This document shows, in pieces, positions 16,260 through 24,831 of a stretch of DNA of 64,000 nucleotides. Positions within the stretch are counted from its first letter, which is position 1, and each line of letters starts with the position of its first letter. The translations under genes were made by a program, and so were the position numbers. The notes beneath the pieces were generated by a model that was not told where the DNA came from, made no database searches, and saw nothing but the letters and a program-made list of their open reading frames with translations. Source of the stretch: Rhizobium sp. CSW-27 (GTDB taxonomy: Bacteria > Pseudomonadota > Alphaproteobacteria > Rhizobiales > Rhizobiaceae); contig NZ_JAHHZO010000002.1 in NCBI RefSeq assembly GCF_018760785.1, positions 186,001 to 250,000 on the forward strand, given 5' to 3'.

Positions 16260-17291
16260 ATGGCCAGCTATCGGATCGCACTGAATTTCGAAGACGGCAT
16301 AACGCGTTTCGTCGAATGCCACGCGGGAGAGAAGCTTCTTGACGCAGCCTATCGCAGCCAGATCAACCTGCCCATGGACTGTTCGGACGGTGTTTGCGGC
16401 ACTTGCAAATGCCGTTCGGAAGCTGGCAGCTACGATCTTGGCGATGACTATATCGAGGACGCGCTGAGCGAGGACGAAGCGGCTGACAGGCTGGTGCTGA
16501 CCTGCCAGATGCGCCCGACCAGCGATGGTATCGTCTCGGTTCCAACCCGATCTTCGGCTTGCAAGACGGGGCAGCAGAAGCTTTCAGCCACCGTGGTTGA
16601 GATCGCTGCACACAGTGATGCCGCCATCGTGCTGGAACTTGATGTGGATGCCGCCGTCGCGCCGCAGTTTTTGCCGGGCCAATACGTCAACATCGATGTG
16701 CCCGGCAGCAACGGTGCCACGCGGTCCTACTCCTTCACCACCGCACCGGGGCAAAGCCGCCTCGGGTTCCTTATCAAGCGGCAACCCGGCGGGCTGATGA
16801 GCGGCTGGCTTGCTCATGCCAGGCCGGGGGACCAGTTGACGTTCACGGGGCCCATGGGGAGCTTCTATCTGCGCGAGAGGCAGCGTCCGTTGCTGTTTCT
16901 CGCCGGCGGGACGGGGCTCGCTCCCTTCCTCTCCATGCTGGAAGTACTGGCGCAGGGAGAGCCGGGCCCGCCGGTCCATCTCGTCTACGGTGTCACGCGG
17001 GATGAGGATCTCGTTCTGGTCGATGTCCTGGAAGCCTATGCCGAGCGCGTATCCGGTTTCAGCTTCACGACGGTTGTCGCAGACGCAGCCTCGTCGCACC
17101 CGCGCAAGGGATGGGTGACGCAACACATGCCGCAGGACCTGCTCGCGGGTGGCACGGTCGATATCTATCTCTGCGGCCCGCCGCCGATGGTCGATGCGGT
17201 CAGGGCTTGGCTGTCACAGACGGGGATCACGCCTGGCAGTTTCCACTACGAAAAGTTCACGCCGAACCTGCCGCTGAAGGAAAGCGCATGA
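16260..17291 (+). CDS. benC: Benzoate 1,2-dioxygenase electron transfer component (ferredoxin-reductase fusion)
   Basis: A 343-residue reductase passing electrons from NADH to the BenAB oxygenase. Residues 1-98 form a plant-type [2Fe-2S] ferredoxin with C41, C46, C49 and C82 (CSDGVCGTCKC, then LTCQM). Residues about 105-200 form the FAD domain (RSYSFTTAP) and the remainder the NAD domain (FLAGGTGLAPFLSML, IYLCGPPPMVDAV). This one-protein architecture marks class IB (benzoate/toluate) dioxygenase reductases. GGGAGGAGG precedes the ATG at 16260. The stop codon overlaps the benD start. Confidence 0.95.
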   Translation: MASYRIALNFEDGITRFVECHAGEKLLDAAYRSQINLPMDCSDGVCGTCKCRSEAGSYDLGDDYIEDALSEDEAADRLVLTCQMRPTSDGIVSVPTRSSACKTGQQKLSATVVEIAAHSDAAIVLELDVDAAVAPQFLPGQYVNIDVPGSNGATRSYSFTTAPGQSRLGFLIKRQPGGLMSGWLAHARPGDQLTFTGPMGSFYLRERQRPLLFLAGGTGLAPFLSMLEVLAQGEPGPPVHLVYGVTRDEDLVLVDVLEAYAERVSGFSFTTVVADAASSHPRKGWVTQHMPQDLLAGGTVDIYLCGPPPMVDAVRAWLSQTGITPGSFHYEKFTPNLPLKESA

Positions 17292-18076
17292 ACACGCCCG
17301 TCTTCGAAGGCCGGTTTCGCGGTAAGGTCGTGGTGGTCACTGGGGCCGCCCAGGGCATCGGGCTTGCGGCTGCCTCCCGCGTGGTCGCGGAAGGGGGAGA
17401 AGTGCTCTTCGTCGATCGCGCCGAGATCGTGCGTGAGGCTGTCGCTGCCCTGCGCACCGAGCGGGCGGCGGCCTGCGTCGCCGATCTTGAAACTCATGCG
17501 GGCGCTGAGACGGCGATGCGGCATGCAGCGGAACAGTTCGGACGCATCGACATCCTCATCAACAATGTTGGCGGCGCGATCCGGATGCGCCCTTATGAGG
17601 CCTTCGAGCCGGGGCAGATCGAAGCCGAGATCCGCCGTTCGCTGATGCCTACGCTCTATTGCTGCCATGCGGTTCTGCCGCACCTCTTCAAGCGAGGGGC
17701 CGGAACCATCGTCAATGTCTCGTCCAATGCCACGCGCGGCATTCACCGTGTGCCCTATTCGGCGGCCAAGGGCGGCATCAACGCGCTGACCCAGTCACTC
17801 GCCATGGAAGTCGCCGCGCGCAACATCCGCGTCGTCGCGACGGCACCGGGCGGAACGGAGGCGCCGCCACGGCGCGTGCCGCGCAATGCCGAGGGAGATA
17901 CGGCGCAGGAGCAGGGCTGGATGCGCGATGTCGTGACGCAGGTGAAGCAGTCGAGCTTCATGAAGCGCTACGGCACCTTGTCCGAGCAGGTCGGGCCGAT
18001 CCTGTTCCTGGCGTCCGACGAAGCATCCTACATCACCGGGTCCGTCCTGCCGGTCGCAGGAGGCGACCTCGGCTGA
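17288..18076 (+). CDS. benD: Benzoate cis-dihydrodiol dehydrogenase (SDR family)
   Basis: A 262-residue short-chain dehydrogenase converting 2-hydro-1,2-dihydroxybenzoate to catechol with release of CO2 and NADH formation. NAD-binding TGAAQGIG (about residues 18-25), NNVGG, the catalytic serine region NVSSNATRG and the Y-x3-K pair in YSAAKGG are all present. The C-terminal segment contains PPRRVPRNAEGD, found in BenD/XylL proteins. The ATG at 17288 overlaps the benC stop as ATGA. The product catechol is the substrate of the catA enzyme encoded upstream in the same transcript. Confidence 0.94.
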   Translation: MNTPVFEGRFRGKVVVVTGAAQGIGLAAASRVVAEGGEVLFVDRAEIVREAVAALRTERAAACVADLETHAGAETAMRHAAEQFGRIDILINNVGGAIRMRPYEAFEPGQIEAEIRRSLMPTLYCCHAVLPHLFKRGAGTIVNVSSNATRGIHRVPYSAAKGGINALTQSLAMEVAARNIRVVATAPGGTEAPPRRVPRNAEGDTAQEQGWMRDVVTQVKQSSFMKRYGTLSEQVGPILFLASDEASYITGSVLPVAGGDLG

Positions 18077-18113
18077 GACGAACCCATCACGCAGACACCT
18101 GGGAGGAGTGAAC

Positions 18114-19442
18114 ATGCGCACAATCGATATCAATGAGGCCATAGACGAGGGACCGTTCGGGCGTTTCCAGTGGATGATCGTCGGCCTATGCGGGCTGCTG
18201 CTCATCATCGACGGCTACGATGTCTTCGTGGCCGGCACCGTACTGCCCAAGCTGATCGCCGAATGGGGGCTGACCAAGCCTCAGGCCGGAGCACTGCAAG
18301 CATGGGCACTGTTCGGCATGATGTTCGGCGCGTTGATCTTTGGCCCGCTTGCAGACAGGTTCGGCCGCAAGAAGGGCATTGCTATCAGCTTCTTGCTGTT
18401 TACCACGGCAACGATCGCCACCGGTTTTGCCCAGTCGCCCCGGCAGTTCGAAATCCTTCGCTTTCTGGCTGGGCTCGGCTGCGGCGGGCTGATGCCGAAT
18501 GCGGTGGCGCTGATGAACGAATATGCGCCGAAGCGGTTGCGCAGCACGATGGTCGCCCTGATGTTCTCGGGCTATTCCATTGGCGGCATGGTGGCGGCAA
18601 GCCTCGGGATCACCATCATTCCCGCCTTCGGCTGGCAGTGGATGTTCTTTGTTGCGGCAGTGCCGCTCGCCATCCTGCCCTTCATCCTGTGGCACCTGCC
18701 GGAATCGCTCGGTTTCCTGGTCCGCCAGGACCGGCAGACGGAGGCGCGGGCGATTTATACCAGGCTCTATCCGGCCCAGCCCATCGCCGATGGCGACCGG
18801 CTCGTCTTCACCGAAACGAAAGTCACCTCGGTTTCGGTGGCAGAACTGTTCCGGCAGGATCGCGGCAGCCGCACGGCCATGGTGTGGGTCTCCTTCTTCT
18901 GCTGTCTGCTGCTTGTCTATCTCCTGTCGTCCTGGTTGCCGAAGGTTCTCCAAGAAGCGGGATATGCCGAAAGGGCAAGTCTGCTCAGTCTGTTCTCGCT
19001 GAACTTTGGTGGCATGGTCGGGGCCATTGCTGGCGGACGTCTGGGAGACCGCTTCGGCCTGCCAAAGGTCGTGGTTTGCTTCTTTGCTGCGGCCGCTGTT
19101 TCGATTGCGCTCATCGGGACAGGCCTGCCGGCAAGCCTGCTGTTCCTCAGCGTCTTCGTGGCAGGCGCCACGACGATCGGCACGCAGATCCTTCTCTATG
19201 CCAGCGTTGCGCAGCTCTACGGCCTTTCCATACGCTCGACCGGCCTTGGATGGGCGTCTGGCGTCGGCCGGATCGGCGCGATCGTCGGCCCGACCTTCGG
19301 CGGCTATCTGCTCGCGCAGGAACTGCCGCTCCAGCAGAACTTCATGCTGTTTGCGGTGCCGGCGGTCGTCTCCACCTTCGCCATGATCGCCTATTCCGTG
19401 CTCAGCACTCGCAAGGCCTTTCGCGAACTCACGCCGGCCTGA
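18114..19442 (+). CDS. benK: MFS transporter for benzoate/aromatic acids (AAHS family, BenK/PcaK-like)
   Basis: A 442-residue transporter with about twelve membrane segments. The AAHS-family signature is clear: LLIIDGYDVFVAGTVLP in the first helix, with the conserved DGYD aspartates, and GPLADRFGRKKG in the loop after helix 2; the second half carries GGRLGDRFG. It would import benzoate by proton symport. GGGAGGAG sits 5 nt before the ATG at 18114; the alternative GTG at 18108 overlaps that site. It is the last gene before a strong terminator, closing the catBCA-benABCDK unit. Confidence 0.88.
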   Translation: MRTIDINEAIDEGPFGRFQWMIVGLCGLLLIIDGYDVFVAGTVLPKLIAEWGLTKPQAGALQAWALFGMMFGALIFGPLADRFGRKKGIAISFLLFTTATIATGFAQSPRQFEILRFLAGLGCGGLMPNAVALMNEYAPKRLRSTMVALMFSGYSIGGMVAASLGITIIPAFGWQWMFFVAAVPLAILPFILWHLPESLGFLVRQDRQTEARAIYTRLYPAQPIADGDRLVFTETKVTSVSVAELFRQDRGSRTAMVWVSFFCCLLLVYLLSSWLPKVLQEAGYAERASLLSLFSLNFGGMVGAIAGGRLGDRFGLPKVVVCFFAAAAVSIALIGTGLPASLLFLSVFVAGATTIGTQILLYASVAQLYGLSIRSTGLGWASGVGRIGAIVGPTFGGYLLAQELPLQQNFMLFAVPAVVSTFAMIAYSVLSTRKAFRELTPA

Positions 19443-19453
19443 AAAGATCACCA

Positions 19454-19478
19454 AGGAGGCCCGGCACCCGGGCCTCCT
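19454..19478 (+). terminator. Rho-independent terminator after benK
   Basis: Eleven-base-pair perfect stem AGGAGGCCCGG / CCGGGCCTCCT with a 3-nt loop, followed by TTCTCTGTCTCTTTT. It ends the catBCA-benABCDK unit and separates it from catD. Confidence 0.92.
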
Positions 19479-19507
19479 TTCTCTGTCTCTTTTCGAAAGT
19501 CACGCAA

Positions 19508-20299
19508 ATGCCGTATCTGGAACGACCGCATCATCGTTTGCACTACCGCGTCGATGCACGCGGCCATGACAAGGCGTGGCTTGTCTTCTGCAACTCGCTC
19601 GGCACCGATCTTTCCATGTGGGATCGGCAGGCCGAGGCCCTGAAAGGGCAGTTCCGCATTCTGCGCTACGACCGGCGCGGCCATGGCCTGTCGTCTTCGC
19701 CGCCACCGCCGTTTTCCATGGCCGATCTCGGTGCCGACGTCCTGCATTTGATGGAGCATCTTGGCATAGAACGGGCGCATTTCTGCGGCCTCTCCATCGG
19801 CGGACTGGTGGGACAGTGGCTGGCAATCAATGTGGCCCACAGATTTGACAAGATCGTGCTGTGCGCCACGGCCGCCCGGATCGGCACGACGCAATCCTGG
19901 ACCGAGCGCATGAAGGCCGTGTCCGCCCATGGCCTTGCCCCCTTGCGGGCGGCAACGGTGGAGCGCTGGTTTACGCCTGCTTTTGTCGCCGAAGCGCCGG
20001 ACGTGATCGAGGCGTGTGTTGCAGCCTTTCAGGCAACGTCGATTAACGGCTATCTCGGAGGCTGCGCTGCCCTTGCCGACGCCGATTTCCACGAAAACCT
20101 CTCTTTGATCTCCTGCCCTGTGCTGGCAATTTCCGGTGCGGACGACCCGGTATGCCCTCCGTCGGATCTTGAAAGGATCGCAACAGGGGTTGCAAATGGA
20201 TGTCACCTCAGCCTGCCGGGACGCCACATCGTCAACATCGAATCCGCAGAGCGGTTCAATGAAGCGCTCTCTGGTTTTTTGGGCACGGAGGCGGATTGA
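19508..20299 (+). CDS. catD: Beta-ketoadipate enol-lactone hydrolase (alpha/beta hydrolase)
   Basis: A 263-residue alpha/beta hydrolase that opens 3-oxoadipate enol-lactone to 3-oxoadipate (beta-ketoadipate). Catalytic triad motifs are visible: nucleophile CGLSIGGLVG, the acid in SGADDPVCPP and the histidine in GRHIVNIE. The early segment NSLGTDLSMWDRQ is typical of PcaD/CatD. It lies just beyond the benK terminator and so needs its own promoter or readthrough. No genes for the next steps (catIJ, catF/pcaIJF) are found in this window, so beta-ketoadipate must be finished by enzymes encoded elsewhere. Confidence 0.9.
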   Translation: MPYLERPHHRLHYRVDARGHDKAWLVFCNSLGTDLSMWDRQAEALKGQFRILRYDRRGHGLSSSPPPPFSMADLGADVLHLMEHLGIERAHFCGLSIGGLVGQWLAINVAHRFDKIVLCATAARIGTTQSWTERMKAVSAHGLAPLRAATVERWFTPAFVAEAPDVIEACVAAFQATSINGYLGGCAALADADFHENLSLISCPVLAISGADDPVCPPSDLERIATGVANGCHLSLPGRHIVNIESAERFNEALSGFLGTEAD

Positions 20300-20338
20300 C
20301 TTTGAGCCTTCCAGGCAGGCCGCAGGCGTGAGGTCGCT

Positions 20339-21859
20339 TCAGGCGGGGCCGCGGTAAGTCCCCCAGGCAAGACGCCGCTCCTGCCGCGGGTCGCCCTCGG
20401 TGCGATCCTGATGGTCAAAGATCCTGGTCATGCGACTGGCTGCATCATAGCGGTCCCAGTCCGGGCTCTTGCCATGCGCAAATTGGGTGAAGAGGGTTCT
20501 AAAACGGTCGCCGACAGCTTTCGATCGGCGGCGATAAAACAGATCGAGGCGGCCAAGTTCGCCTTCTCCCGTCGTGCCAAACACCATCGGCAGATCAAGG
20601 CCGTGGGTTGCCTCGCCAAAGACGAGGCGCGTCAGCAGGGTCGCGTAGTCGAAACGGTAGGACCAGCAATCGGCATGCTTGGAATGGCCCTCTGCAATCC
20701 GCAGGGCCGGAAGCCAGAAGGTGAAGTCGCCGCCGATATCGATGGCGCGTTTCTTCGACGGAAAGCCCCGATAGACGTCTGCGATACGATTTCGGACACT
20801 GCCGGAGGCCGTCTCGGCAAACATGGCTTCCAGCCGGTTTACCCGTGTGGAAATGACAGGCAGCGCCTTGTCCAGCATGGCGCCTTCCCGAGACATTGTT
20901 CCGATAACGAGCGGAATCTTCATGGCTGAGCCATCCTGGAAGGCTTCGATCGGATGTTTGGGCAGGATATCGCCATCGATGACCGGCGAAGAGGGCAGCA
21001 TGCCCGGATATTTGTCCGGCGCGATGTCGTAATAGTATTGGCTGGCCGCATCGATCAGGCGTGCGCCATCCTCAGTCTTCAACGCGTGGTTCGTGGCCTC
21101 CCGGTTGTCGGGGTCGACACCCAGAAGACTGACCAGATCGCGGGCGAAGAGGGCATGGCGGTCACTGCCGAAGACGCTCTGCGCCGACGGGCTCATGGCA
21201 AAGGCGCGGTGGAACAGGCCTTGCGCGGCCGGAACGCACATCAGGTAGATGACACAGGCCGCGCCGGCGGACTGGCCGAAAATTGTCACACGGTCCGGAT
21301 CGCCGCCAAACGCCCTGATATTCTGCTGAACCCATGTGAGTGCGGCGATCTGGTCGCGCAGACCCAGGTTGGTGTCGATGGGAGAGCCGGGCATCCCCCA
21401 ACGGCTGAAGTCGGCAAAGCCGAAGATGCCGACCCGATAGTTGAAGCTGACATAGACGACGTCGCCGTCCTCGACAAGATGATTGCCGCGATAGAGCGGT
21501 GAACGGGAACCGCCAAGCGTGAAGCCACCGCCATAGATCCAGACGACGACGGGCTTCAACTTGCCCGAAATCTTCAGAGGGGCCGATATGTTGAGCGTCA
21601 GGCAGTCCTCGGACATGGGCGTGTTTGTGCCGGCGCCTCCGATGGCCTCGAAGCCTCTTTTCTGAAGAGGAAGCGGGCCAAAGCTGTCGGCGTTCCGCAC
21701 ACTGTCCCAGGCAGGGGGCGGTTCCGGCGCTCGATAACGCAATACCCCCACGGGCGCTGCGGCGTAAGGAACGCCAAACCAGGTGCGCACGCCGTCACGG
21801 ATCTGCCCCTTCACCGGGCCGGAACGGGTCTCTATGGTTAGGTCATCTGATTGGGTCAT
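20339..21859 (-). CDS. Type B carboxylesterase (para-nitrobenzyl esterase-like)
   Basis: A 506-residue member of the carboxylesterase/para-nitrobenzyl esterase family. Features: GVPYAAAPVGVLRYRAPEPP, the EDCLTLNISAP motif, oxyanion-hole segment VWIYGGGFTLGG, and nucleophile S197 in FGQSAGAACV. No signal peptide is evident, so it is probably cytosolic. The start at 21859 (MTQSDDLTIE) was preferred over GTG 21892. It is in the same orientation as, and downstream of, the aryl-alcohol and benzaldehyde dehydrogenase genes; a benzyl or benzoyl ester is therefore a reasonable natural substrate, but this is inference from context. Confidence 0.85.
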   Translation of the reverse strand: MTQSDDLTIETRSGPVKGQIRDGVRTWFGVPYAAAPVGVLRYRAPEPPPAWDSVRNADSFGPLPLQKRGFEAIGGAGTNTPMSEDCLTLNISAPLKISGKLKPVVVWIYGGGFTLGGSRSPLYRGNHLVEDGDVVYVSFNYRVGIFGFADFSRWGMPGSPIDTNLGLRDQIAALTWVQQNIRAFGGDPDRVTIFGQSAGAACVIYLMCVPAAQGLFHRAFAMSPSAQSVFGSDRHALFARDLVSLLGVDPDNREATNHALKTEDGARLIDAASQYYYDIAPDKYPGMLPSSPVIDGDILPKHPIEAFQDGSAMKIPLVIGTMSREGAMLDKALPVISTRVNRLEAMFAETASGSVRNRIADVYRGFPSKKRAIDIGGDFTFWLPALRIAEGHSKHADCWSYRFDYATLLTRLVFGEATHGLDLPMVFGTTGEGELGRLDLFYRRRSKAVGDRFRTLFTQFAHGKSPDWDRYDAASRMTRIFDHQDRTEGDPRQERRLAWGTYRGPA

Positions 21860-21946
21860 TAATCGCTCTGCTTCTTTTGTTGGAGGTGCCACCCTCCGGG
21901 CCGCATGGCAGCGTCCTCAACTCCGCGCGGACCTATTGGCACCGCA

Positions 21947-21995
21947 GCCCCATCTTGACGGCGAAGATCGTCGGATCCCGCCGACAAGATGGGGC
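21947..21995. repeat. Long inverted repeat between the alcohol dehydrogenase and esterase genes
   Basis: Perfect 11-bp arms GCCCCATCTTG (21947-21957) and CAAGATGGGGC (21985-21995); inside them CGGCG / CGCCG pair as well. As RNA on the minus strand this would form a long stem directly after the alcohol dehydrogenase stop (22002). No T-tract follows, so partial termination or mRNA-end protection is more likely than full termination. Confidence 0.6.
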
Positions 21996-22001
21996 AGGTC
22001 A

Positions 22002-23138
22002 TTATGCCGGGATGTCTGCGATCTTCAGGACAGCCTTGAGCGTCACGCCGCTTTCGCTGTCCTTCACTGCCTCGTTGATCTTGTCGAACGGATAGAACTT
22101 GATCAGCTTGTCGAAGGGAAAACGCCCCTGGCGGTTGAGTTCGATCAATTGCGGGATGAAGATCTGCGGAACGCTGTCACCTTCGACGATGCCGCGAATG
22201 CTGCGTCCCAGCAGCAGCAGGTTGTTGATGTCGAATTCGGCCTTGGTCCCGAGCTTCGGTGCTCCGACGACGCCGATCGTGCCGAGCGAACCGAGGCATT
22301 CGACCGCCTGTGCCAGAACCTCGGCACGCCCGGTGGTTTCCAGAGCGAAATCGACGCCGCCGCCGGTGATCTTCCGGACGGCCTCGACCATGTCCTGCTC
22401 GCGGCTGTTCACCACATGGGTGGCGCCCAGCTCCTTTGCCAGTTCAAGCCGCGATGCCACCACATCGACGGCGATGATGGTCGTGGCACCCACCGCTTTT
22501 GCCGCCATCACGGCGCTCAGGCCGACGGCGCCGGCACCAAAGCTTGCGAAAGCGGTTCCGGGGCCGACCTTCAGCGAGTTCATGACCGCGCCTGCGCCCG
22601 TCTGGATACCGCATCCGAGCGGGCCCAGTATCTCCAGAGGGGCATCCTTCGGCACCTTCACCGTATTGCCTTCGGTTGCAATGGCATAGGTCGCAAAGGA
22701 CGACTGGGCGAAGAAGTGGTCGTGCAGCGGCTTGCCATCCATGTCCTCGATGGCGGTCTTGCCGTCCTTGTCGGCGCCACCGAAGTTGAGGCCGAAGAAG
22801 TTCTGGCAGTAGCAGACATGACCCTGTGCACAGAGGTCGCAATGGCCGCAGGAGCCGAAGGTGAGGACGACATGGTCGCCCGGTTGCAGCGTGGTGACGT
22901 TCGGGCCGACCGCCTCGACGATGCCAGCCCCTTCATGGCCGAGCACGGCAGGAAGCGGAACCGGATAATACTGGTCGCGCACGATCAGGTCGGTGTGGCA
23001 AAGGCCGGTGGCGACGATGCGCACGAGCACTTCCGTGCCCTCGGGCGCCCGGATGCGCCCTTTTTCCAGCGTGAAGGGCGCGCCCTGTGCCCGGGTTACG
23101 GCGGCGGTGATTTCGGTGCAGCGGAAAGTCTGGTTCAT
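22002..23138 (-). CDS. Zinc-dependent aryl (benzyl) alcohol dehydrogenase, XylB-like
   Basis: A 378-residue medium-chain alcohol dehydrogenase. Catalytic zinc region [29 protein letters not shown], structural zinc cysteines in [17 protein letters not shown], and the NAD-binding [15 protein letters not shown] are all present. Aryl-alcohol dehydrogenases such as XylB share this layout with the insertion [13 protein letters not shown]. It would oxidise benzyl alcohol to benzaldehyde. The start at 23138 follows AGAGAG and lies 11 bp after the benzaldehyde dehydrogenase stop, so the two are one operon and the pathway order supports the assignment. Confidence 0.87.
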   Translation of the reverse strand: MNQTFRCTEITAAVTRAQGAPFTLEKGRIRAPEGTEVLVRIVATGLCHTDLIVRDQYYPVPLPAVLGHEGAGIVEAVGPNVTTLQPGDHVVLTFGSCGHCDLCAQGHVCYCQNFFGLNFGGADKDGKTAIEDMDGKPLHDHFFAQSSFATYAIATEGNTVKVPKDAPLEILGPLGCGIQTGAGAVMNSLKVGPGTAFASFGAGAVGLSAVMAAKAVGATTIIAVDVVASRLELAKELGATHVVNSREQDMVEAVRKITGGGVDFALETTGRAEVLAQAVECLGSLGTIGVVGAPKLGTKAEFDINNLLLLGRSIRGIVEGDSVPQIFIPQLIELNRQGRFPFDKLIKFYPFDKINEAVKDSESGVTLKAVLKIADIPA

Positions 23139-23149
23139 CTCTCTTGACC

Positions 23150-24613
23150 TCACAGGGGATAGGCGGGCGCTTCGGACTTGACCGTGACCCATTGCCATTG
23201 CGTGAATTCTTCCCAGTTGGCGGGGCCGCCGATGCTGGTTCCGTTCCCGGATGCGCCGACGCCGCCGAAGGGATTGACGACCTCGTCGTTGACGGTGGAA
23301 TCGTTGATGTGCAGCAGCCCGACGCGAAGCTTCTCGCCAAGCGCCATGGCCCGGCCGACCGAGCGGGAGACGATGGCGGCGGACAGGCCGTAATCCGTTG
23401 CATTAACGAGTGCTGCCGCTTCGTCATCCGTATCGAAGGTGGTGACGACGGCGACGGGGCCGAAGATTTCCTCCTCGAAGGCGGGATTGCCGGGCTTCAC
23501 GCCGGTGAGCACCGTCGGTTCAAAGAACAGACCGTTGCTCTTGCCGCCGGTCTCCAGGGTGGCTCCTGCCTCCACGGCAGCGGAGACGACCTTCAGGGCG
23601 TGATCGACCTGCACCTGATTGATGATTGGGCCGAGCGCGACCTGACCGGAGGCGGGGTCGCCGACGGGCAGATTGCGCGCATGCGCGGCCAGGCGGCGGG
23701 TAAACTCTGCGGCAACTGCGGAATGGACGAGGACGCGCCCCGCCGACATGCAGATCTGGCCCTGGTGCAGGTAGACGCTCCAGACTGCATTCTTCACTGC
23801 AAGGTCAAGATCGGCGTCATCAAGCACGATGAAGGAGTTCTTGCCGCCAAGTTCCAGCGAGACCTTCTTCAGATTTCGGCTGGCGGTTTCACCCACCTTG
23901 CGGCCGGCGGCCGTCGAGCCGGTGAACTGGATCATGCCAATGTCGCGATTTTCGCACAACGCTGCCCCTGCCGCCCCGTCTCCCGGAAGAACGGACAGGC
24001 AGCCGGTCGGCAGGCCGGCCATCTCGAAGAGGCGCGCGATGACCTGACCGCCGCTAATGGCCGTGCGAGGATCCGGTTTCAGCACGACGGCGTTGCCGAC
24101 GGCGATGGCCGGTGCGACGGCGCGCATGGCCAGATAGAGCGGAAAGTTGAAGGGCGAGATGACACCGATCACGCCGATCGGCCGACGACGGGCGATGCTG
24201 ATGCGGCCCGGCTCGGAGGGCAGAACCTGGCCCGTTGCCTGCGAGGGCATGGACGCGGCCTCGTAGAGCGCCTTGATTGTCAGCGACACTTCGAACTGAG
24301 CTTTGGGAATAATGGAGCCGGCTTCGCGCACCAGCCAGTTGGCGATCTCATCGGAATGGATTTCCGCAATGCGCGCGGCGGCGCGAAGAACTTCGGCGCG
24401 GCGCTCATAGCCGGTTGCGGCCCAGGCCGGCTGCGTGAGCCGGGCCGCCTCCGCCGCCCGGCTCACCTCCTGCGGGGTGGCCATACCGACGCTTGCAAGT
24501 TTCCTGCCCGTCGCGGGTTCGCAGACATCACGAACTGTGGTCGAGGGTCGCCAGCCCCCGTCATAGACGTGACCGTCCAAATGTTCCTGTTGAAGGAGTT
24601 GGGGTTCCGGCAT
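23150..24613 (-). CDS. Benzaldehyde dehydrogenase (NAD+), XylC-like
   Basis: A 487-residue aldehyde dehydrogenase. Motifs: [20 protein letters not shown] with the cofactor contact, [12 protein letters not shown], the general-base glutamate in [13 protein letters not shown], the catalytic cysteine in GQICMSAGR, and [11 protein letters not shown]. The C-terminal [12 protein letters not shown] is characteristic of XylC-type benzaldehyde dehydrogenases. It would form benzoate, the substrate of BenABC encoded on the other strand. First gene of the minus-strand operon, with a dyad operator 142-160 bp upstream that is shared with catB. Confidence 0.9.
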   Translation of the reverse strand: MPEPQLLQQEHLDGHVYDGGWRPSTTVRDVCEPATGRKLASVGMATPQEVSRAAEAARLTQPAWAATGYERRAEVLRAAARIAEIHSDEIANWLVREAGSIIPKAQFEVSLTIKALYEAASMPSQATGQVLPSEPGRISIARRRPIGVIGVISPFNFPLYLAMRAVAPAIAVGNAVVLKPDPRTAISGGQVIARLFEMAGLPTGCLSVLPGDGAAGAALCENRDIGMIQFTGSTAAGRKVGETASRNLKKVSLELGGKNSFIVLDDADLDLAVKNAVWSVYLHQGQICMSAGRVLVHSAVAAEFTRRLAAHARNLPVGDPASGQVALGPIINQVQVDHALKVVSAAVEAGATLETGGKSNGLFFEPTVLTGVKPGNPAFEEEIFGPVAVVTTFDTDDEAAALVNATDYGLSAAIVSRSVGRAMALGEKLRVGLLHINDSTVNDEVVNPFGGVGASGNGTSIGGPANWEEFTQWQWVTVKSEAPAYPL

Positions 24614-24754
24614 GCTTTTCCTCCGTTTTTGCCGCGAGGGCGAGGAAAATTGTACCGTCGTCCGTCGGTTTTGCGCCGGGGCTGCTCGGTCTCCTCACCG
24701 GCTGGCAAGCTAGCGCCGGAGCGTGCCTCCAGCCAGAACCGTTCAAGTATCAAT

Positions 24755-24773
24755 CCATACCTTTCCGGTATGG
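24755..24773 (-). promoter_or_regulatory. LysR-type operator CCATACC-N5-GGTATGG upstream of the benzaldehyde dehydrogenase gene
   Basis: A perfect 7-bp dyad CCATACC-TTTCC-GGTATGG containing the T-N11-A box. Its ATACC-N5-GGTAT core is identical to the site before catB (11707-11721). It lies between the dehydrogenase start (24613) and the end of the CatR/BenM-like gene (24832). A regulator encoded next door probably binds both sites and coordinates the upper and lower pathway. Confidence 0.65.
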
Positions 24774-24793
24774 CGTGTGGCCGGACGCTCTTT

Positions 24794-24809
24794 AGTACTT
24801 GAGTACTTG
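24794..24809. repeat. Tandem AGTACTTG repeat
   Basis: Two perfect 8-bp direct copies of AGTACTTG, followed by AGTGCCGG, 21 bp upstream of the operator and 23 bp from the end of the LysR gene. Possibly a second regulator contact or chance; no function assigned. Confidence 0.4.
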
Positions 24810-24831
24810 AGTGCCGGCGCCCGGGAATGCC

